A stretch of 64,000 bases of DNA from Bacteroidaceae bacterium (GTDB lineage: Bacteria; Bacteroidota; Bacteroidia; Bacteroidales; Bacteroidaceae), in NCBI GenBank assembly GCA_017429525.1, contig JAFROT010000003.1, forward strand, positions 62,001 through 126,000. Direction: 5' to 3'. Numbering within the stretch: position 1 is the stretch's first letter; each line of letters begins with the position of its first letter. The notes beneath the pieces were generated by a model that worked only from the letters and a program-made list of their open reading frames with translations, was not told the origin of the DNA and made no database searches. The position numbers and the translations under genes are program-made. This document shows, in pieces, positions 7,495-16,959 of this stretch.

Positions 7495-9144
7495 ATGACA
7501 ACCGAACTCATCGCCAAGACCTTCCAAGGCCTTGAACCCCTGCTGGCACAGGAGCTGACCGAACTGGGCGCCAGTGACATCCAGATTGGTCGCCGCATGG
7601 TCACCTTCACGGGCGACCTGGAGATGATGTACCGCGCCAACTTCTGCCTGCGTACGGCCATCCGCATCCTCAAACCCATTAAGACTTTCAAGGCCCGCTC
7701 GGCCGACGATGTCTACGAGGCCGTGAAGGCCATCGACTGGACGACGTACTTGGACGTCAACCGTACGTTCGCCGTGGACAGCGTGGTCTTCTCGCCCGAG
7801 TTCCGCCACTCTAAGTTTGTGGCGTACAAGGTGAAGGACGCCATTGTCGATCAGCTGCGCGAGCGCACTGGGAAGCGCCCCAACGTGAGCGTGTCGAACC
7901 CCGACATCCAGCTCCACATCCACATCTCGGACTACGACGCTACGCTGGCCTTGGACAGCAGCGGCGAGAGTCTGCACCGCCGTGGCTACCGGCAGGAGAC
8001 GGTAGCAGCTCCGCTCAACGAGATCCTGGCCGCTGCCATCATCATGATGACGGGTTGGCACGGCGAGCGCGACCTGCTGGACCCCTTCTGCGGCAGCGGC
8101 ACGTTGTGTATCGAGGCAGCGCTGATCGCTCGCGGCATCGCTCCGGGCGTGTTCCGTCAGGGCTATGCCTTCGAGAAGTGGCCCGACTTCGACCGCGAAC
8201 TCTTCGAGCGCATCTACAACGACGACTCCAGCGAGCGCGAGTTCACCCATCACATCTATGGTCGCGACAACGACCCGAAGGCTGTGGGCATCGCGCGACG
8301 CAACGTGAAGGCTGCGGGCTTGGCTAAGGACATCACCATCGAGGAGGCCGACTTCCGTGAGGCGAAGCTTGCGCTGCCCACCACGGTCGCGGATGCTGCT
8401 GCCGACGAGGCCGGGGGCGTCGCCTCGTCTACGGCAGGCGACGAGGCTGGCTCGAACTTCCTCATTATCACGAATCCGCCTTATGGCGAGCGCATCTCGT
8501 CGCCCGACTTGTTGGGCTTGTACAAGACTATCGGGCAGAAGCTGAAGCGTGAACTGACAGGCGGCGAGGCGTGGATCCTGAGCTACCGCGAGGAGTGCTT
8601 CGACGAGATCGGACTGAAGCCTTCGCTGAAGACGCCTCTCTACAACGGTTCGCTGGAGTGCGAGCTACGCAAGTACGTGCTTTTCGACGGCCGTCTGGAC
8701 CAGCATCGTGCTGCCGGAGGCTTCGTCAAGACCGACGACGAGCGCCGTCAGATGAGCGAAAAGCGCCGCTTCAAGCAGAAGCGCGAGGGCTTCCGTCGCC
8801 ATTTCGACGACGATGAGCGCGGCGACTTCCGCGACCGCCGCGGCAGCCGTGAGGCCGACGGCGACCATCGCTTCAACAAATTCTCCTCACGTGGCGACGG
8901 CGACGGACAGCGTGGCTATCGCTCGCGCGGCGACCGCAGTCGTGGCGACGGCGAAGGCGGCTTCGGCAATCGTGGCGGTTCGCGTGGTGACCGCAGTCGT
9001 GGCGACTATCGTGGCGACCGCAGTCGTGACAATCGTGGCGGGCGTGGCGGTCGTGGCGACTATCGCGCCAAAGGCAACGACCGTGCTGCTCGGCAAGAGG
9101 CCCGGCGCCGCTTCTTCGGGGGCGACCACGAGGACGGCGAGTAG
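7495..9144 (+). CDS. THUMP-domain class I rRNA methyltransferase (RlmL-like) with an RG-rich tail
   Basis: 549 residues from ATG 7495; an upstream in-frame ATG at 7462 overlaps the promoter box TACCTTTG (7465-7472) and is unlikely. THUMP region about 40-150 (RSADDVYEAVKAIDW). The methyltransferase domain shows LLDPFCGSGTLCIEAALIA (SAM loop, about 195-213), HIYGRDNDPKA and IITNPPYGERI (catalytic, about 322-332). Family members make m2G in 23S rRNA. Just before NPPY there is an Ala/Asp/Gly-rich insertion (about 297-318). After about residue 410 the protein becomes an Arg/Gly/Asp-rich disordered tail of some 135 residues, with repeated RGDRSRGD-type units, probably an RNA-binding or condensate-forming extension. 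Confidence 0.9.
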   Translation: MTTELIAKTFQGLEPLLAQELTELGASDIQIGRRMVTFTGDLEMMYRANFCLRTAIRILKPIKTFKARSADDVYEAVKAIDWTTYLDVNRTFAVDSVVFSPEFRHSKFVAYKVKDAIVDQLRERTGKRPNVSVSNPDIQLHIHISDYDATLALDSSGESLHRRGYRQETVAAPLNEILAAAIIMMTGWHGERDLLDPFCGSGTLCIEAALIARGIAPGVFRQGYAFEKWPDFDRELFERIYNDDSSEREFTHHIYGRDNDPKAVGIARRNVKAAGLAKDITIEEADFREAKLALPTTVADAAADEAGGVASSTAGDEAGSNFLIITNPPYGERISSPDLLGLYKTIGQKLKRELTGGEAWILSYREECFDEIGLKPSLKTPLYNGSLECELRKYVLFDGRLDQHRAAGGFVKTDDERRQMSEKRRFKQKREGFRRHFDDDERGDFRDRRGSREADGDHRFNKFSSRGDGDGQRGYRSRGDRSRGDGEGGFGNRGGSRGDRSRGDYRGDRSRDNRGGRGGRGDYRAKGNDRAARQEARRRFFGGDHEDGE

Positions 9145-9280
9145 GTCGGCACCACGCCCCTGCGCCCAATTAATCGGTCGCTTCGACACTTGAAGTGACG
9201 TTTAAACATAATCTGCCCGGAAATAGCCCGAGAGCAGGTTCATAGTTCATTTACAGAACCTACCTTCATTGAAACGTCTC

Positions 9281-11485
9281 ATGAAAAAAAGAATATACTG
9301 GATGGCGGCGCTGATGCTGGCCGCGACAACGATTATGGCACAGACGACGAAGAAGACTTTCACCCTCAACGACCTGTTGGGCGGCGGCAGTACTTACTGG
9401 AATCTGCAACCGAAGTACATGTTTTCGACCTGGTGGGGCGAAGTGCCCGTTGAACTCAGCGTGGAGAAGGCTGTGCGCATCGATGCTAACGGACAGCGCC
9501 AAGGGACTCTCTTCACGACCGACGACCTCAACGAGGTGCTGGGCGAGAAGGTCGTCCGTACGTGTGCCAACGTGCAGTTTCCCTATCCCCCAGCTCCCAT
9601 CGTGAAGGTGCAGACATCACGCGAGATCATCTTGATTGACTTCGAACGCAAAGCCGTCGAATGGCGCGGCCAGATCCAGGAGGGCGCCAGCGAGCTGGTG
9701 TGGAATCCCGTGAGTCGGAATATGGCTTACTGCATTGGCTCGAACGTGTTCGTGCAGACGGCCGACGGCGAGCGTCGGCAGCTGACCACCGACGGCACGG
9801 ACGACATCGTCTACGGTCATAGCGTCAGTCGCGACGAATTCGGCATCTCCAATGGCCTCTTCTGGAGTCCCGATGGTAAGCGTCTGGCCTTCTACAAGAA
9901 AGACCAGAGCCGTATTCCCTCCTACCCTCAAGTTGATATCACTCAGCGTATTGCTGCTACCTACGTGGACAAATATCCGATGGCAGGCTGCGAGACGGAG
10001 GACGTCAGCGTAGCTGTCTATGACGTCAGCTCGTCTAAGACCATTTGGCTGCAGAACCCCAAACCGATGACCGACTACATGACGAATCTCTCCTGGGCGC
10101 CCGACGGACGCAAACTCTACGTCTTCGAACTCAACCGCGACCAAGACTTCATGCAGCTTTATGGTTACGACGCCACGACCGGACAGAAGGATGCGGAACC
10201 TCTCGTCGAAGAGAAGCATCCGAAATATGTGGAGCCGCTGAACACGCTCGCCTTCCTGCCGTGGGACGACACGAAGGCTGTCATGCAGACGCGCCGCGAC
10301 AACTGGAACCACCTCTATCTGCTCGACTTGAAGAAAAAGATGTACCCCGAATGGCATGAGGCCAACGGTGGCGGCACTACCTGCGACCACGTGAAGGTCA
10401 CGCTGTTGACGGCGGGCGATTTCGAGGTGCGCGACTTCCTCGGTTTCAACGAGAAGGACAAGACGGCGCTCTTCGTCGGTAACGTGACGCATCCGCTGCG
10501 CGCTACCATCCATTCTGTAAAGGTGAGCTCGAGGAAGCAGGCCCTCCTCTCGGCCGACGATGGCGTCCACTCGGCTGCGCTCAGCGCTTCGGGCACGCAA
10601 CTCATCGACACTTATTCGTCGCCTACGGTGGCGCGCAAGGTGAATCTCGTCCATACGAATTCCGGCAAGAGCGTCAACCTGCTCACGGCCGACGATCCAT
10701 GGAAGGACTACGACGTGCCCGAGATCACCAGCGGCAGCATCAAAGCAGCCGACGGACAGACCGACCTCTACTACCGCCTCATCAAGCCTACGGGCTTCGA
10801 TCCCTCGAAGAAATATCCTACCGTTGTTTATGTCTACGGTGGACCTCATGCTCATAACGTGCAGGCCTCACGCGGCTATTATTTCCGTGGTTGGGAGATC
10901 TATATGGCACAGCTGGGTTACGTCATCTTCGTGCTTGACAACCGTGGCTCGCAGTATCGTGGGCTGAAGTTTGAGCAAGCCACCTTCCGCCACCTTGGCG
11001 ACGAGGAGATGAAGGACCAACTCTGTGGAGTTGAATTCCTGAAGACGCTGCCTTACGTCGATGCTGACCGCCTGGGCGTTCATGGCTGGAGCTTCGGCGG
11101 TTTCATGACCACGAATCTGATGTGCTCCTACCCCGACGTCTTCAAGGTAGGCGTGGCGGGCGGCCCTGTCATCGACTGGAAATACTATGAGGTGATGTAC
11201 GGCGAGCGCTATATGGACCGTCCCGAGCAGAATCCCGACGGCTATGCCTCTTCGAGCTTGTTGCCCAAGGCCAAGAACCTGAAAGGGCGCTTGCAGATCA
11301 TCCTCGGCTACAACGACCCGACGTGCGTGCCGCAGCACACCCTCTCGTTCATCCGTGCCAGCATCGATGCCGGCACGCAGCCCGACCTCTTCACCTATCC
11401 GGGCGACGGGCACAACATGTTCGGAACCGATCAGATTCATCTGCACGAACGTATTACCCGTTACTTTGAGGATTATCTGAAATAA
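9281..11485 (+). CDS. Dipeptidyl peptidase IV (S9 family), exported
   Basis: 734 residues from ATG 9281; a TTG 12 bases earlier is in frame but the ATG gives a clean signal peptide (MKKRIYWMAALMLAATTIMA). An N-terminal beta-propeller (about 60-480) is followed by the alpha/beta-hydrolase domain, with HGWSFGGFMT (Ser about 604), GYNDPTCVP (Asp about 679) and GDGHNMFG (His about 711) as the catalytic triad. It removes X-Pro or X-Ala dipeptides from peptides in the periplasm or at the surface and feeds peptide uptake in asaccharolytic and gut Bacteroidetes. Length and motifs fit the family fully. It appears to be a single-gene unit. Confidence 0.93.
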   Translation: MKKRIYWMAALMLAATTIMAQTTKKTFTLNDLLGGGSTYWNLQPKYMFSTWWGEVPVELSVEKAVRIDANGQRQGTLFTTDDLNEVLGEKVVRTCANVQFPYPPAPIVKVQTSREIILIDFERKAVEWRGQIQEGASELVWNPVSRNMAYCIGSNVFVQTADGERRQLTTDGTDDIVYGHSVSRDEFGISNGLFWSPDGKRLAFYKKDQSRIPSYPQVDITQRIAATYVDKYPMAGCETEDVSVAVYDVSSSKTIWLQNPKPMTDYMTNLSWAPDGRKLYVFELNRDQDFMQLYGYDATTGQKDAEPLVEEKHPKYVEPLNTLAFLPWDDTKAVMQTRRDNWNHLYLLDLKKKMYPEWHEANGGGTTCDHVKVTLLTAGDFEVRDFLGFNEKDKTALFVGNVTHPLRATIHSVKVSSRKQALLSADDGVHSAALSASGTQLIDTYSSPTVARKVNLVHTNSGKSVNLLTADDPWKDYDVPEITSGSIKAADGQTDLYYRLIKPTGFDPSKKYPTVVYVYGGPHAHNVQASRGYYFRGWEIYMAQLGYVIFVLDNRGSQYRGLKFEQATFRHLGDEEMKDQLCGVEFLKTLPYVDADRLGVHGWSFGGFMTTNLMCSYPDVFKVGVAGGPVIDWKYYEVMYGERYMDRPEQNPDGYASSSLLPKAKNLKGRLQIILGYNDPTCVPQHTLSFIRASIDAGTQPDLFTYPGDGHNMFGTDQIHLHERITRYFEDYLK

Positions 11486-11650
11486 AAAGTCTCCTTACCG
11501 TATGACTTCCGATGAGCGCTGGGTGCAGAATTTCGTGCAATTGATGTAATTCATGGAGACTAACCATCGCCGTCCATCGAAGCATCGTGTCGAGGAACAT
11601 CAGATGTTGAACTGGTTGAAGTTCAACAAACGATGCTATGCAAACGACAG

Positions 11651-11706
11651 CCTCCCCCATCATCGCCGAGAGCGCTTTGAACAGCTCTTGGCGATGGCGG
11701 GGGAGG
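11651..11706. other. Long imperfect hairpin between convergent genes
   Basis: Arms 11651-11673 and 11684-11706 pair over about 23 bases with three mismatches (CCTCCCCCATCATCGCC against GGCGATGGCGGGGGAGG at the outer ends), loop of about 10. It lies between the 3' ends of the DPP4 gene and the phosphoesterase gene and could be a two-way terminator, although no T-run follows. A 63-codon frame (11553-11744, plus) runs through it and may or may not be translated. The gap 11486-11780 shows no other feature. Confidence 0.5.
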
Positions 11707-11780
11707 TTCAGCGTATTAATCAGTACGCTTATGTCTCAAAGTGAATCGACAATCAGTTATTGAAGTGATGACGTCCCGCC

Positions 11781-13169
11781 TTATGCTTTCCGTCTGCGTC
11801 TCCGTTTGCGGGCTTTGAAATCGAAGACCTGCTGGACCTTGCCTGTCAGCAGGTTGTGGATGGTGACGTGCAGCTGGCCTTGGCGCACCTCGCCCTCGAT
11901 GACAGTCGGGAATTTCTCGGGGCGCTCCTTCCCATCGACAACACCCATCTCGGGGCCGCCGCCGACGATTTGTGCCCACGGGCGTTCGCTCGTGGGTTCG
12001 TCGTAGCGATAGTGGTGCTGATGGGCTGTGATGATGAGCTGGCAGCCATGTTGCTCCAGCAGCGGGCACCACATCTTGGCGCAGGTGCGCTGCCACATGG
12101 CGAAGTCGCTGCTGTACTGCGGGGCGGTGTCGTTGGGTGCAACGTCGCCGGGGTTGCGGCGTGGATTGGGGTCGTAGAGCGGGATATGGCAGAAAGCAAC
12201 CAAATAGGGGGCGGTGGCAATCTCCGGGCGTTGTAGCGCGTCGCGGAGCCAGTCGGTCTGAGCTTCGCGGTAGGCTTTCATATTGAAGAGTCCCGCAAAC
12301 TTGGCGTTCGTGTCGAGCTTGTCCTCGCCCGTGTCGAGGCCGATCATTGCCACCTCGCCCATGCGAACGGCAAAGTTGCGACCCAGGTCCCAGTCGCGCG
12401 TGGCGCGCTCCTCGGGCTGGCGGTACATCCACACCCGTTCCAGATGCCGGTTGGCCATGCCGCGGAAGTCGTGGTTGCCAGGGCAGAACAGATAGGGCAG
12501 TTGGGCGGCATAGTCTTTGCGGTCGATCTCGGGTGTGAGGTAGATGCGCGTCTGCGCCTCTATGGTCTCCTCTACATTACTGGCATCGCCGTTCCAAACG
12601 ACACAGCTGGGCGACAGCTGGGCAATCTTCTCGATGGCGAGGCCGAACGGACGCCAAGCGACATGCGTGTCGTTGATGACGCAGAAATGAGCGCGAGCCG
12701 CCGAACCTGCCGTCGTGAAGTGGTAGACCGTCGGGTCGTCCTCGGTTCCCAAGACTTTCATGGAATAGCCGCCTTTGTACTGGATGCGGTCGGCGCCTAT
12801 ACGATAGTAATAGGTAGTGGCGGGCTTCAGGCCCGTGAGGCGTACTTGGATGACGCGGTCGCTGATCTCGGTGGTGCGGTAGCCACCTGCCTTCACTTTG
12901 CGCCCATCGCTCAGGTCAGGACGCTCGCCAATGACGACGTAACCATTGGCCAAGGCACTGACGGCGAAGGTGATACCGATGGAAGTCTCGGCATAGTTCT
13001 GCAGCATCGGAGCGGAGGCGATCAGACGCTCGTCGCCACTCTCTGCAGGGCTTTCGGCAGGGCAATCGGCCGTGACAGGACTGACAAGTGATGAGGCTTG
13101 TGCCAGCTCGCTGGCACCGACGGCCATGGTCATCAAAGCCGACTTCTTGAGGAAATCTCTTCTGTTCAT
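11781..13169 (-). CDS. Secreted metallophosphoesterase with N-terminal purple-acid-phosphatase-like domain
   Basis: 462 residues from ATG 13169, preceded by a -7 box TATCTTTG (13207-13200). The N-terminus MNRRDFLKKSALMTMAVGAS is a Tat-type signal. A fibronectin-like domain (about 50-150, GLKPATTYYYRIG) precedes a calcineurin-like phosphoesterase domain with all five metal motifs: INDTH, VWNGDASN, CPGNHDFRG, FCHIPLYD and ITAHQHHY. Substrate unknown; such enzymes release phosphate from phosphomonoesters or diesters outside the cytoplasm. The last ten residues (KARKRRRRRKA) are strongly basic, unusual for an exported enzyme. Convergent with DPP4. Confidence 0.9.
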   Translation of the reverse strand: MNRRDFLKKSALMTMAVGASELAQASSLVSPVTADCPAESPAESGDERLIASAPMLQNYAETSIGITFAVSALANGYVVIGERPDLSDGRKVKAGGYRTTEISDRVIQVRLTGLKPATTYYYRIGADRIQYKGGYSMKVLGTEDDPTVYHFTTAGSAARAHFCVINDTHVAWRPFGLAIEKIAQLSPSCVVWNGDASNVEETIEAQTRIYLTPEIDRKDYAAQLPYLFCPGNHDFRGMANRHLERVWMYRQPEERATRDWDLGRNFAVRMGEVAMIGLDTGEDKLDTNAKFAGLFNMKAYREAQTDWLRDALQRPEIATAPYLVAFCHIPLYDPNPRRNPGDVAPNDTAPQYSSDFAMWQRTCAKMWCPLLEQHGCQLIITAHQHHYRYDEPTSERPWAQIVGGGPEMGVVDGKERPEKFPTVIEGEVRQGQLHVTIHNLLTGKVQQVFDFKARKRRRRRKA

Positions 13170-13269
13170 AGGTAGTTTGTTTTGCGTGGTTTCCGGCGGC
13201 AAAGATAATGATTTTTCGGACAGACGATTCACGTTTGACCAAATAACTTTTCAATTCTTTCCTTTTTCT

Positions 13270-13300
13270 TTTGCCAAGTCGTTGAAAAGCGTTACTTTTG
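13270..13300 (+). promoter_or_regulatory. Promoter of purD
   Basis: TTTG at 13270-13273 and TACTTTTG at 13293-13300, 19 bases apart; the start codon at 13334 lies about 27 bases past the likely start point. Confidence 0.6.
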
Positions 13301-13333
13301 CGCCAAAATTATCAATTCAATACGTTCAGACTT

Positions 13334-14605
13334 ATGAAAATCCTTCTTTTAGGCAGTGGCGGCCGTGAGCATGCGCTGGCGTGGAAAATCGCTCAATCTT
13401 CCCGCGTGGATCAACTGTTTATCGCTCCGGGCAATGCTGGCACAAGCACCGTGGGCAAGAACGTTGCCTTGAAAGCAGACGACTTCGAGGGTATTCGCCG
13501 TTTCGTTATTGACGAGGGCATTGACATGGTTGTCGTAGGACCTGAGGATCCGTTGGTCAAAGGCATCTATGATTACTTCCGCGACGACGAACAATTGTCC
13601 CATGTGCCCGTCATCGGTCCTTCGCGGGCAGGTGCCCAGTTGGAGGGCTCGAAGGATTTTGCCAAAGGATTCATGCAGCGTCACGGCATCCCGACCGCAG
13701 CTTATCAGACCTTCGACGGCAACACGTTGGAGGAAGGGTTGGCGTTCCTCGAGACCCTGAAGCCGCCTTATGTGTTGAAGGCCGACGGCCTCTGCGCTGG
13801 CAAGGGTGTTCTGATTCTGCCCACCTTGGACGAGGCCAAACGTGAGTTGCGCAAGATGCTCGGTGGCATGTTCGGGCAAGCCTCGGCGCGCGTCGTCATC
13901 GAAGAATTCCTCAGCGGTATCGAGTGCTCGGTCTTCGTGCTCACCGATGGCAAGGACTATAAGATTCTGCCTGAGGCGAAGGACTATAAACGTATTGGCG
14001 AAGGCGATACCGGTCTGAACACGGGTGGCATGGGGTCGGTCTCGCCCGTTCCGTTTGCCGATGAGGTGTGGATGAAGAAAGTGGAGGATCGGATCATACG
14101 TCCTACCGTGCAGGGCCTTGCCGCTGAAGGGCTCGACTACAAAGGTTTCATCTTCTTCGGCCTCATCAACTGCGACGGCGACCCGAAGGTGATAGAGTAT
14201 AACTGTCGTATGGGCGATCCTGAGACCGAGACCGTCATGCTCCGCACGAAGAGCGACCTCGTCGACTTGCTCTGCGGCGTAGCAGAAGGCAATCTGGCCA
14301 GCCGAACGTTGGAGATTGACCCGAGGTCGGCCGTCTGCGTGATGCTGGTAAGTGGCGGCTATCCAGGTAAGTATGAGAAAGGTAAAGTCATCACAGGCAT
14401 CGACCAAGTAGAGGGTAGCGTTGTCTTCCATGCTGGCACGGCTTGCGATGCTGAAGGACGTGTGATTACAGCTGGTGGACGAGTGATTGCCGTCTCCTCT
14501 TACGGTATCGACAAAGCTGAAGCCCTGGCCAAGAGTTTTGCCGAAGCACAGAAGATTCAGTTCGAAGGCAAATATCTGCGTCGCGATATCGGAGCGGACT
14601 TATAA
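13334..14605 (+). CDS. purD: Phosphoribosylamine-glycine ligase (GAR synthetase)
   Basis: 423 residues, normal for PurD. The start at 13334 ([18 protein letters not shown]) fits the family exactly; an earlier in-frame ATG would overlap the promoter. Motifs: [10 protein letters not shown] (about 67-76), the ATP-grasp segment [16 protein letters not shown] (about 140-155), GMGSVSP and [12 protein letters not shown] (about 290-301). It joins 5-phosphoribosylamine to glycine in step two of purine synthesis, in the cytoplasm. It is separated from other purine genes here and is followed within 40 bases by membrane-protein genes. Confidence 0.97.
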   Translation: MKILLLGSGGREHALAWKIAQSSRVDQLFIAPGNAGTSTVGKNVALKADDFEGIRRFVIDEGIDMVVVGPEDPLVKGIYDYFRDDEQLSHVPVIGPSRAGAQLEGSKDFAKGFMQRHGIPTAAYQTFDGNTLEEGLAFLETLKPPYVLKADGLCAGKGVLILPTLDEAKRELRKMLGGMFGQASARVVIEEFLSGIECSVFVLTDGKDYKILPEAKDYKRIGEGDTGLNTGGMGSVSPVPFADEVWMKKVEDRIIRPTVQGLAAEGLDYKGFIFFGLINCDGDPKVIEYNCRMGDPETETVMLRTKSDLVDLLCGVAEGNLASRTLEIDPRSAVCVMLVSGGYPGKYEKGKVITGIDQVEGSVVFHAGTACDAEGRVITAGGRVIAVSSYGIDKAEALAKSFAEAQKIQFEGKYLRRDIGADL

Positions 14606-14606
14606 G

Positions 14607-14640
14607 AACGGGAACGTTAACGGGAACGAAAACAGGAATA
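14607..14640. repeat. Short imperfect repeat GGGAACG/GAAAAC after purD
   Basis: Tandem-like GAACGGGAAC, GTTAACGGGAACG and GAAAACAGGAA follow the purD stop. A similar string (CTAACGAAAACGGGAAC) occurs at 4327-4343, so this is a small repeated motif in this genome. Confidence 0.4.
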
Positions 14641-14644
14641 TCCT

Positions 14645-15844
14645 TTGAGACGTAGGTTGCAAAATAAGATAGCCGAGAGTTCGGTGACGCTGCCCGCCGC
14701 TTGTGTGGTGGCAACCTTATTGTGGTGGTTGCCTCAAGGCGGTTATTCAGCCGAGTATTTGTTGGGATGGCTGGCTTGCGCGCTGACGACCTACCTCGTT
14801 ATGGAGACGGCAGCTTTGAATGCCATGCTACGCATCCGTTCCAGGATGCTCTCGAGCCTCTTCCTCTTCATGATGGCAGCCTATGGCTTCCTGCATCCCT
14901 TGCAGTCGGGGGCGGTGACGTTACTGCTCATGGCCTTTGCTATCTATTGTTTCTTACGCACTTACGAAAAGTCACGGCCTGAGGTTGATACGCTCCATGC
15001 CTACCTGTTCCTCTCACTTGGTAGTCTGTTATGGCCACCGCTACTGATGCTGGTGTTGGTGTTTCTCTGGAGTCAGGCTGTCTACCTGCGGTCGCTGAGT
15101 ATGCGCAGTCTGGGAGCTGCACTTATTGGCATCGTGCTTCCCTATGGTTTCTGGGCCACAGGTGCCTTTGCGGTGGGGAATATCACGCCTTTTGTAGAGC
15201 ATGCTACGGCGATTATCGCTCCCGTTCGGCTGCCTGTCCTCAGCGCTATCCACGGCGAAGCGCTCTTGTCCGACACCTATCTGCGGTGGTTAGGTTACGA
15301 TGCTGGTAATATTCCCGTGGCGCAGAATTCTTGGGAGGCCACCATCGTCGCAGCTCACCATACTGATTGGCAGGGTTTCGTGCAAAACATCTTTTGTTGG
15401 CTCGAAAGCCGCTGGCCGCAGTGTTCAGCCCTCGCACTAACCTTGTTGTTTGCCGTTACAGGTTTCGTCCATTACGTCCGTCAGAGTTATGATGACAAGA
15501 TACGTGTGCGAATGTGCTATTACTCGTTTATGGTCATGCAGGTAGTCATCGTAGTATGGTTGTTCTGTCAGCCCCACTACTTCGCTTTTCTCTTTCCGCT
15601 CCTTGTGCTCTCCACAGTCCCGATGGCCGCTCATTTTATTGCGCTCACTCGGACTTGGCTGACGAATGTGTGGGTCATCGTGTTGGGTTTGGCCCTCGTG
15701 GCGGTAGCTGTCTGTTGTCTGGCGCTGCCTCAGCATCAAGGGTGGCCGCTGCCTTCGACCGATATGGACTTCCCTCAGCGTTTTGCTGCTGTTGTCGATT
15801 TACCTAAATGGTTGGAATTCCTTCATCTTCCGTTCAAACTCTAA
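14645..15844 (+). CDS. Polytopic membrane protein of unknown function
   Basis: 399 codons from a TTG at 14645; no ATG or GTG is better placed, so the start is uncertain. About ten hydrophobic segments are visible, for example VVATLLWWLP, LLLMAFAIYCFL, LLWPPLLMLVLVFLW, LIGIVLPYGFWA, ALALTLLFAVTGF, VVIVVWLFC, FAFLFPLLVLSTV and VWVIVLGLALVAVAVCC. Soluble loops are short. It sits 39 bases after purD and 13 bases before the YqaA-like gene, so it is likely part of a purD-led transcript. I do not recognise the family beyond resemblance to hypothetical Bacteroidetes membrane proteins of this position. Confidence 0.75.
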   Translation: MRRRLQNKIAESSVTLPAACVVATLLWWLPQGGYSAEYLLGWLACALTTYLVMETAALNAMLRIRSRMLSSLFLFMMAAYGFLHPLQSGAVTLLLMAFAIYCFLRTYEKSRPEVDTLHAYLFLSLGSLLWPPLLMLVLVFLWSQAVYLRSLSMRSLGAALIGIVLPYGFWATGAFAVGNITPFVEHATAIIAPVRLPVLSAIHGEALLSDTYLRWLGYDAGNIPVAQNSWEATIVAAHHTDWQGFVQNIFCWLESRWPQCSALALTLLFAVTGFVHYVRQSYDDKIRVRMCYYSFMVMQVVIVVWLFCQPHYFAFLFPLLVLSTVPMAAHFIALTRTWLTNVWVIVLGLALVAVAVCCLALPQHQGWPLPSTDMDFPQRFAAVVDLPKWLEFLHLPFKL

Positions 15845-15857
15845 GGTCACTGCCGTC

Positions 15858-16307
15858 ATGAGCGCTTTCCTTGCACTTCTCGAATCTTGGGGCTATTGGG
15901 GTATGTTCGTGGCTGCTTTCATCGCAGGCAGCGTCTTCCCTTTCAGTAGCGAGGCGATGCTGACAGCGTTGCAATTGGCAGGTCTGGAGCCCATACGTCT
16001 GTTCGTAGCAGCCACGATAGGCAACGTCGGCGGGTCGATGTTCAATTACGGTGTCGGCACCCTCGGAAAGATGGAATGGATAGAGCGCTACCTTCACGTC
16101 GAGCGTGAGCGCGTAGAACGTACTGCACGCTGGATGGAGCGTTACGGCGCATGGATAGGCGTTCTCTGTTTCTTGCCCATCATCGGTAGTGTCATTGCCG
16201 TGACACTCGGTTTCACCCGTGCCAATCCGTGGCTCTCGTTGCTGACCATCAGCATAGGCAAGGCCGCACGTTATGCCTTGCTCATTTTTGCCGTCTCGTT
16301 CATTTAG
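15858..16307 (+). CDS. YqaA-type small DedA/SNARE-associated membrane protein
   Basis: 149 residues from ATG 15858; the frame is open further upstream, but it would overlap the preceding gene. It has the DedA-like pattern: LESWGYWGMFVAAFIAGSVFPFSSE (about 8-32), GNVGGSMFNYGVGTLG (about 55-70), RYGAWIGVLCFLPIIG and GKAARYALLIF at the end. YqaA proteins are compact DedA relatives thought to act in lipid or proton-dependent membrane transport; the precise role is unknown. Thirteen bases separate it from the upstream membrane gene. Confidence 0.85.
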   Translation: MSAFLALLESWGYWGMFVAAFIAGSVFPFSSEAMLTALQLAGLEPIRLFVAATIGNVGGSMFNYGVGTLGKMEWIERYLHVERERVERTARWMERYGAWIGVLCFLPIIGSVIAVTLGFTRANPWLSLLTISIGKAARYALLIFAVSFI

Positions 16308-16378
16308 GTGTTTCGAGCCTTCTTACCTTGTTCCTCCTTCGTTTCCTCATTATCTTGGTTTTCAATCTTATAGGCGTT

Positions 16379-16447
16379 TGTCAGATAAATGTCAGACAAA
16401 TGTCAGTGAAATGATTTGTCCTCGTTCGTATTCTTTTCATACCTTTG
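16379..16447 (+). promoter_or_regulatory. Promoter with three 11-bp operator repeats upstream of the DUF3098 gene
   Basis: Three tandem 11-mers (TGTCAGATAAA, TGTCAGACAAA, TGTCAGTGAAA) at 16379-16411, then TTTG (16415-16418) and TACCTTTG (16440-16447) with 21 bases between. The identical arrangement, to the base, is found at 41819-41887 for the outer-membrane receptor gene. Confidence 0.75.
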
Positions 16448-16476
16448 CCGCCAGTTTCATCAACAACTGACAAGTT

Positions 16477-16818
16477 ATGAAAAAGAAAAGTACAACAGCT
16501 CTGTCCAAGAACATGAACTGCCAGTCGCGCTCTTGGCGCACAGCATTTGCCTGGCAGAACTATCTCATCATCGCCGTGGCGGTAGTCTTGATTGTCGTAG
16601 GCTTCACGCTCATGCTGCCTGAGGTCGACGTCCGCGCTGCTCCTGGTGGGCGCTATGCTCCTACGCCTGGACCGGGAGCCTTTGACCCCGTCCGCATTCG
16701 TGTTGCACCCATCCCCTGTTTCATAGGGTTCGTACTGATGGTTCCCGCCATCCTCTTTGTACCCAGTGAGCGGCGAAAAGCAGACGAAAAACCGACTTCA
16801 AGTGTGAAACTTCCTTAG
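16477..16818 (+). CDS. DUF3098 membrane protein
   Basis: 113 residues. Two membrane segments are visible (NYLIIAVAVVLIVVGFTLML about 28-47 and APIPCFIGFVLMVPAILFV about 77-95) with a polar, Pro/Gly-rich stretch between. This is the layout of DUF3098, a family usually near ftsX and uppP in Bacteroidetes, with no known activity. Promoter with triple 11-bp operator at 16379-16447. The tail is charged. Here it stands alone ahead of the DUF2723 gene. Confidence 0.8.
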   Translation: MKKKSTTALSKNMNCQSRSWRTAFAWQNYLIIAVAVVLIVVGFTLMLPEVDVRAAPGGRYAPTPGPGAFDPVRIRVAPIPCFIGFVLMVPAILFVPSERRKADEKPTSSVKLP

Positions 16819-16959
16819 AAAAGAGCCTTCAGAAGAAGAATCTTTGCTTTTTTTTCGTCTTTTACGCCGACTTTATCTAATTTTGCAGCGCTTTATGTGC
16901 TATCTCGAAGCACTTTAGCCCGTTTTCGACAGTTAACATCAAACATTTTATTTCCTTTT

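Noticed and set aside
9617-10855. 412-codon minus-strand frame opposite DPP4
   Set aside because: DPP4 on the plus strand has full motifs; the opposite frame is Val/Arg/His-rich, as expected of an antisense shadow in GC-rich DNA.
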